Source of the DNA: Leishmania mexicana MHOM/GT/2001/U1103
Taxonomy: Eukaryota > Euglenozoa > Kinetoplastea > Trypanosomatida > Trypanosomatidae
Direction of reading: 5' to 3'
Assembly (NCBI RefSeq): GCF_000234665.1
Contig: NC_018336.1
Coordinates: 351,069-415,068 of the forward strand
DNA: 64,000 nt
Position numbers and translations under genes: made by a program. Under the pieces are notes generated by a model, which worked only from the letters and a program-made list of their open reading frames with translations, did not search any database and was not told the origin of the DNA. Positions 61,809-64,000 of the stretch are shown piece by piece; the stretch's first letter is position 1, and every line of letters starts with the position of its first letter.

Positions 61809-63008
61809 ACACCCGTGTCCGTGACAGCGGTGCCTTCAAGGCGGCAGCAGATTTTGTAGCCGCTGTCGTCATCCTGATTTTCTTTTTTTTTCGTGTTTCT
61901 TTTAAGGATCGTTAGAAGGCTGCCGCTTCGCTCTTTGGTGAAGAGGGGGGAGGGGCGCGCGCGCGGAAGTCCTAGGACGTGTTTTTTTTGAATGGTGCTG
62001 GCGTGTCGAGGTGCGCGACAACGGCGGTGCTGTGGATCATTACAGCTGCGTGGGCATCGGTCGGTCATCTGACCAAGGAGTAAGGTGGCTAGTCGGCGCA
62101 CGACATGTTGTCCATCTGGTGTGCCTCTGCGCTCCTTTTGAACTGCGTTGCATGTCTGTGCCGGCTGCGGGTTTGATAAAGCGACGCGTCAACTACGCAC
62201 GCGCCGCCATGACACTGAAAAGTGATGCAGCAGCGCAGGACTCACGAGAAGATGCGGCCGGTGGCCGGTGAAACGAGCGCGAAAGAGAGGGCTTCAGAGA
62301 AGCAAGTTGCAAAATGGCCGTGTTTAGTGTATTCAGCTTGTTCGTCAAGCACAGTGGTCACCTTCCCTTCTCCTGCTCCCCATGCACCTCGCAGGAGTAG
62401 GAAAGGCCGGCAACGGTTGAACATATCACTCAATGGAAAAGAAAGGACAAGACAAGCGGGCAGTCAGAAGACGTGACTGAATGAGTGGGGGGGGACAAAT
62501 GCGCAGCGGAACGACCGTCATTTTGGCCCCACGCCTCACCCCCCCACATACCTTTCCTGCATGTGTGCGGCTCCGTCCTGTAGCCTAGGCACATATATAC
62601 ACAAGAAGAGAGATGCACATGCAGCGTCACAAGGTGTCTCCTTGACGCGTGGACGGCGAACGCTCTGATAGAGTGCTTCACGACCTCGCCTTCATGCGAT
62701 ATGCTCCTCTTGACGCCATGTAACACTTCTCCTCTTGTATGTTTGCCCACCTGTTTTCGACTTCACCTCCGCTGTCCTCGGTGTTCGTATGTCTTTCCCA
62801 TTATTCCTCCCTGCTCTACATGCACACTCGCACATCCGCCGCTGTATCCTCTCCGCGCGGTCGACACACAAACACGCATGTGCACGTTCGTGAAACGCTG
62901 TCCCACGTGGCCCCCTCTCCTCTTTGGGGTTTTTTCTTTGCCGTTGCTCTTGCGCGCGTCGGCGATGCGCAATTCGCATGTCGCCAATGGTGTCGCACTT
63001 CGTCGCGC

Positions 63009-63027
63009 ACACACACACACACACACG
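63009..63027. repeat. (CA)n microsatellite
   Basis: About nine CA units in 3' flanking DNA. Confidence 0.85.
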
Positions 63028-63386
63028 CACACATGTATGCATGTATATGTATAATGGGACTGTGCATCTGCGTGGGGAGAATGCACAACAACAAACAAGC
63101 ACCAAGAAAAAGAAAAAAAAGTAACGCAACTTAAAAAAAGAAAACAAGGGAAAAAAAAGGGAGCGGCCTACATACATACATACATATATATAAAAAAACG
63201 TTTATCTTTGTCTATTCGTTTCGTCTCTGTCGATATCTGACTTGGCTCGGTTTGTGTGTTCGGTAGCTCTGCCTTTGTCGTGGCGTTTTTCCTCTTCGCT
63301 GGATTCTTTTTTTTGTTTGTTTGTTTGTTTGGTAGTTGTCGTCTCCCACCTCTGCCCTCTCCCCCACTCCTCCGTGTGCACTTTTT

Positions 63387-63420
63387 CATACATATACATA
63401 TATATATATGTTTATATGTG
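63387..63420. repeat. TA/CATA microsatellite
   Basis: catacatatacatatatatatatg-type AT-rich repeats in non-coding sequence. Confidence 0.85.
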
Positions 63421-64000
63421 TATGAAAAGGAAGGGAGAAGGAAGGATTTTAGTTTATTTGATTTTATTTTTTGGACAGCACGCGTCCTCTCGAGGAACAT
63501 AGGCGGTGCAAGCACACACACACACACATACATACGGGCACGAGCATAAGTGGACGAAGGAACGCAAAAAAAAAGAAAAAATAACGTCTCTCACAAAGTA
63601 ACACGTCCATCTGTGACCCGCAACAGCCACAACGAGCGGAAGGCAAACCGGAAAGTAGCACAGAGAGAGAGCGAAGCAAACGAAAGCACGGCGGCAAAAC
63701 GAAGAGACGAAGGGAGAGTCACACTTCATTATCACCCCTCCGAAAAAAGAAAAAAACGTTCTTTTTTTCGTAGGGAATCTCCATCTTCGACTTCCGACTG
63801 CTGCTGGTGCGTTCCGCTTTGCCTTTTGCGCTTTGTGCAGCTCCACCGCATCTACTTACCCCTTAGCTCTATCCCTTATCTTGTTTCGCACGCTCTCAGC
63901 GCACGCTATTCTTTTTTTTTTGTTATTGTTGTTGTATGTGTTGGTGTTTGCCTGTATCTGTGTAACGGTCCTTTTGTTGGTTGCTTGTTCGCCCCTCTGC

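Larger units (their letters stand above)
60644..64000. other. 3' flank of the membrane-protein gene to window end
   Basis: No intact gene. Holds a frameshifted coding relic (~61426-61808), a 16-bp palindrome (60964-60979) and AT/CA microsatellites (63009-63027, 63171-63195, 63387-63420). The last ~1.5 kb is UTR-like and probably leads to the next gene outside the window. Confidence 0.65.

Noticed and set aside
1..64000. CRISPR arrays, tRNA, rRNA or bacterial mobile elements
   Set aside because: No regularly spaced repeats, no tRNA T-loop/anticodon pattern, and no rRNA-like or transposase sequence were seen by eye. A tRNAscan or Rfam search would settle any missed small RNA.

Overview
The window is typical of a Leishmania chromosome. 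All fifteen recognisable protein genes lie on the + strand, have no introns and use strongly GC-ending codons. They are separated by 0.6-6 kb of pyrimidine-rich, coding-free DNA full of CA and TA microsatellites. This matches one unidirectional polycistronic transcription unit, in which mRNAs are made by spliced-leader trans-splicing at a polypyrimidine tract plus AG upstream of each ATG. Four copies of a ~0.4-0.6 kb repeat resembling the Leishmania SIDER2 degenerate retroposon lie in the gaps, at 3.0, 30.7, 38.6 and 56.2 kb. I do not name a species or chromosome.

Layout: 5'-truncated DGAT2-type acyltransferase (1-2314); plasma-membrane-type Ca2+ P-type ATPase (5447-9124); a 6 kb pyrimidine-rich gap; PSP1-domain protein with polyglutamine (15196-18111); Rab geranylgeranyltransferase alpha subunit (20911-22383); small N-acylated OCRE-like protein (23064-23597); acidic helical protein of unknown function (27379-28731); alpha/beta hydrolase (29308-30594); CLC-type chloride transporter (32126-35392); small single-TM conserved protein (36123-36854); YEATS-domain protein (39785-41122); guanylate kinase (43579-44193); CW zinc-finger/AT-hook chromatin-type protein (47220-50111); Yippee/Mis18-like coiled-coil protein (51542-53890); small coiled-coil protein (54908-55876); type I membrane protein with four repeated extracellular modules (58592-60643). 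A frameshifted coding relic follows at about 61430-61808.

The genes do not form one pathway, as is usual in trypanosomatids. Loose themes are membrane lipid and ion handling (acyltransferase, Ca2+ pump, CLC, hydrolase), membrane targeting (Rab prenylation, N-acylated OCRE protein) and chromatin (YEATS, CW). Nothing in the sequence suggests co-regulation beyond the shared transcript.

Most notable observations: a CLC protein lacking both glutamates that define Cl-/H+ exchangers; a CW protein with one canonical and two degenerate CW fingers plus AT-hooks, and a 6-codon uORF whose stop overlaps its start; a Ca2+ pump with Thr in place of the usual KGA lysine; and the frameshifted relic beside the repeated-module membrane protein.
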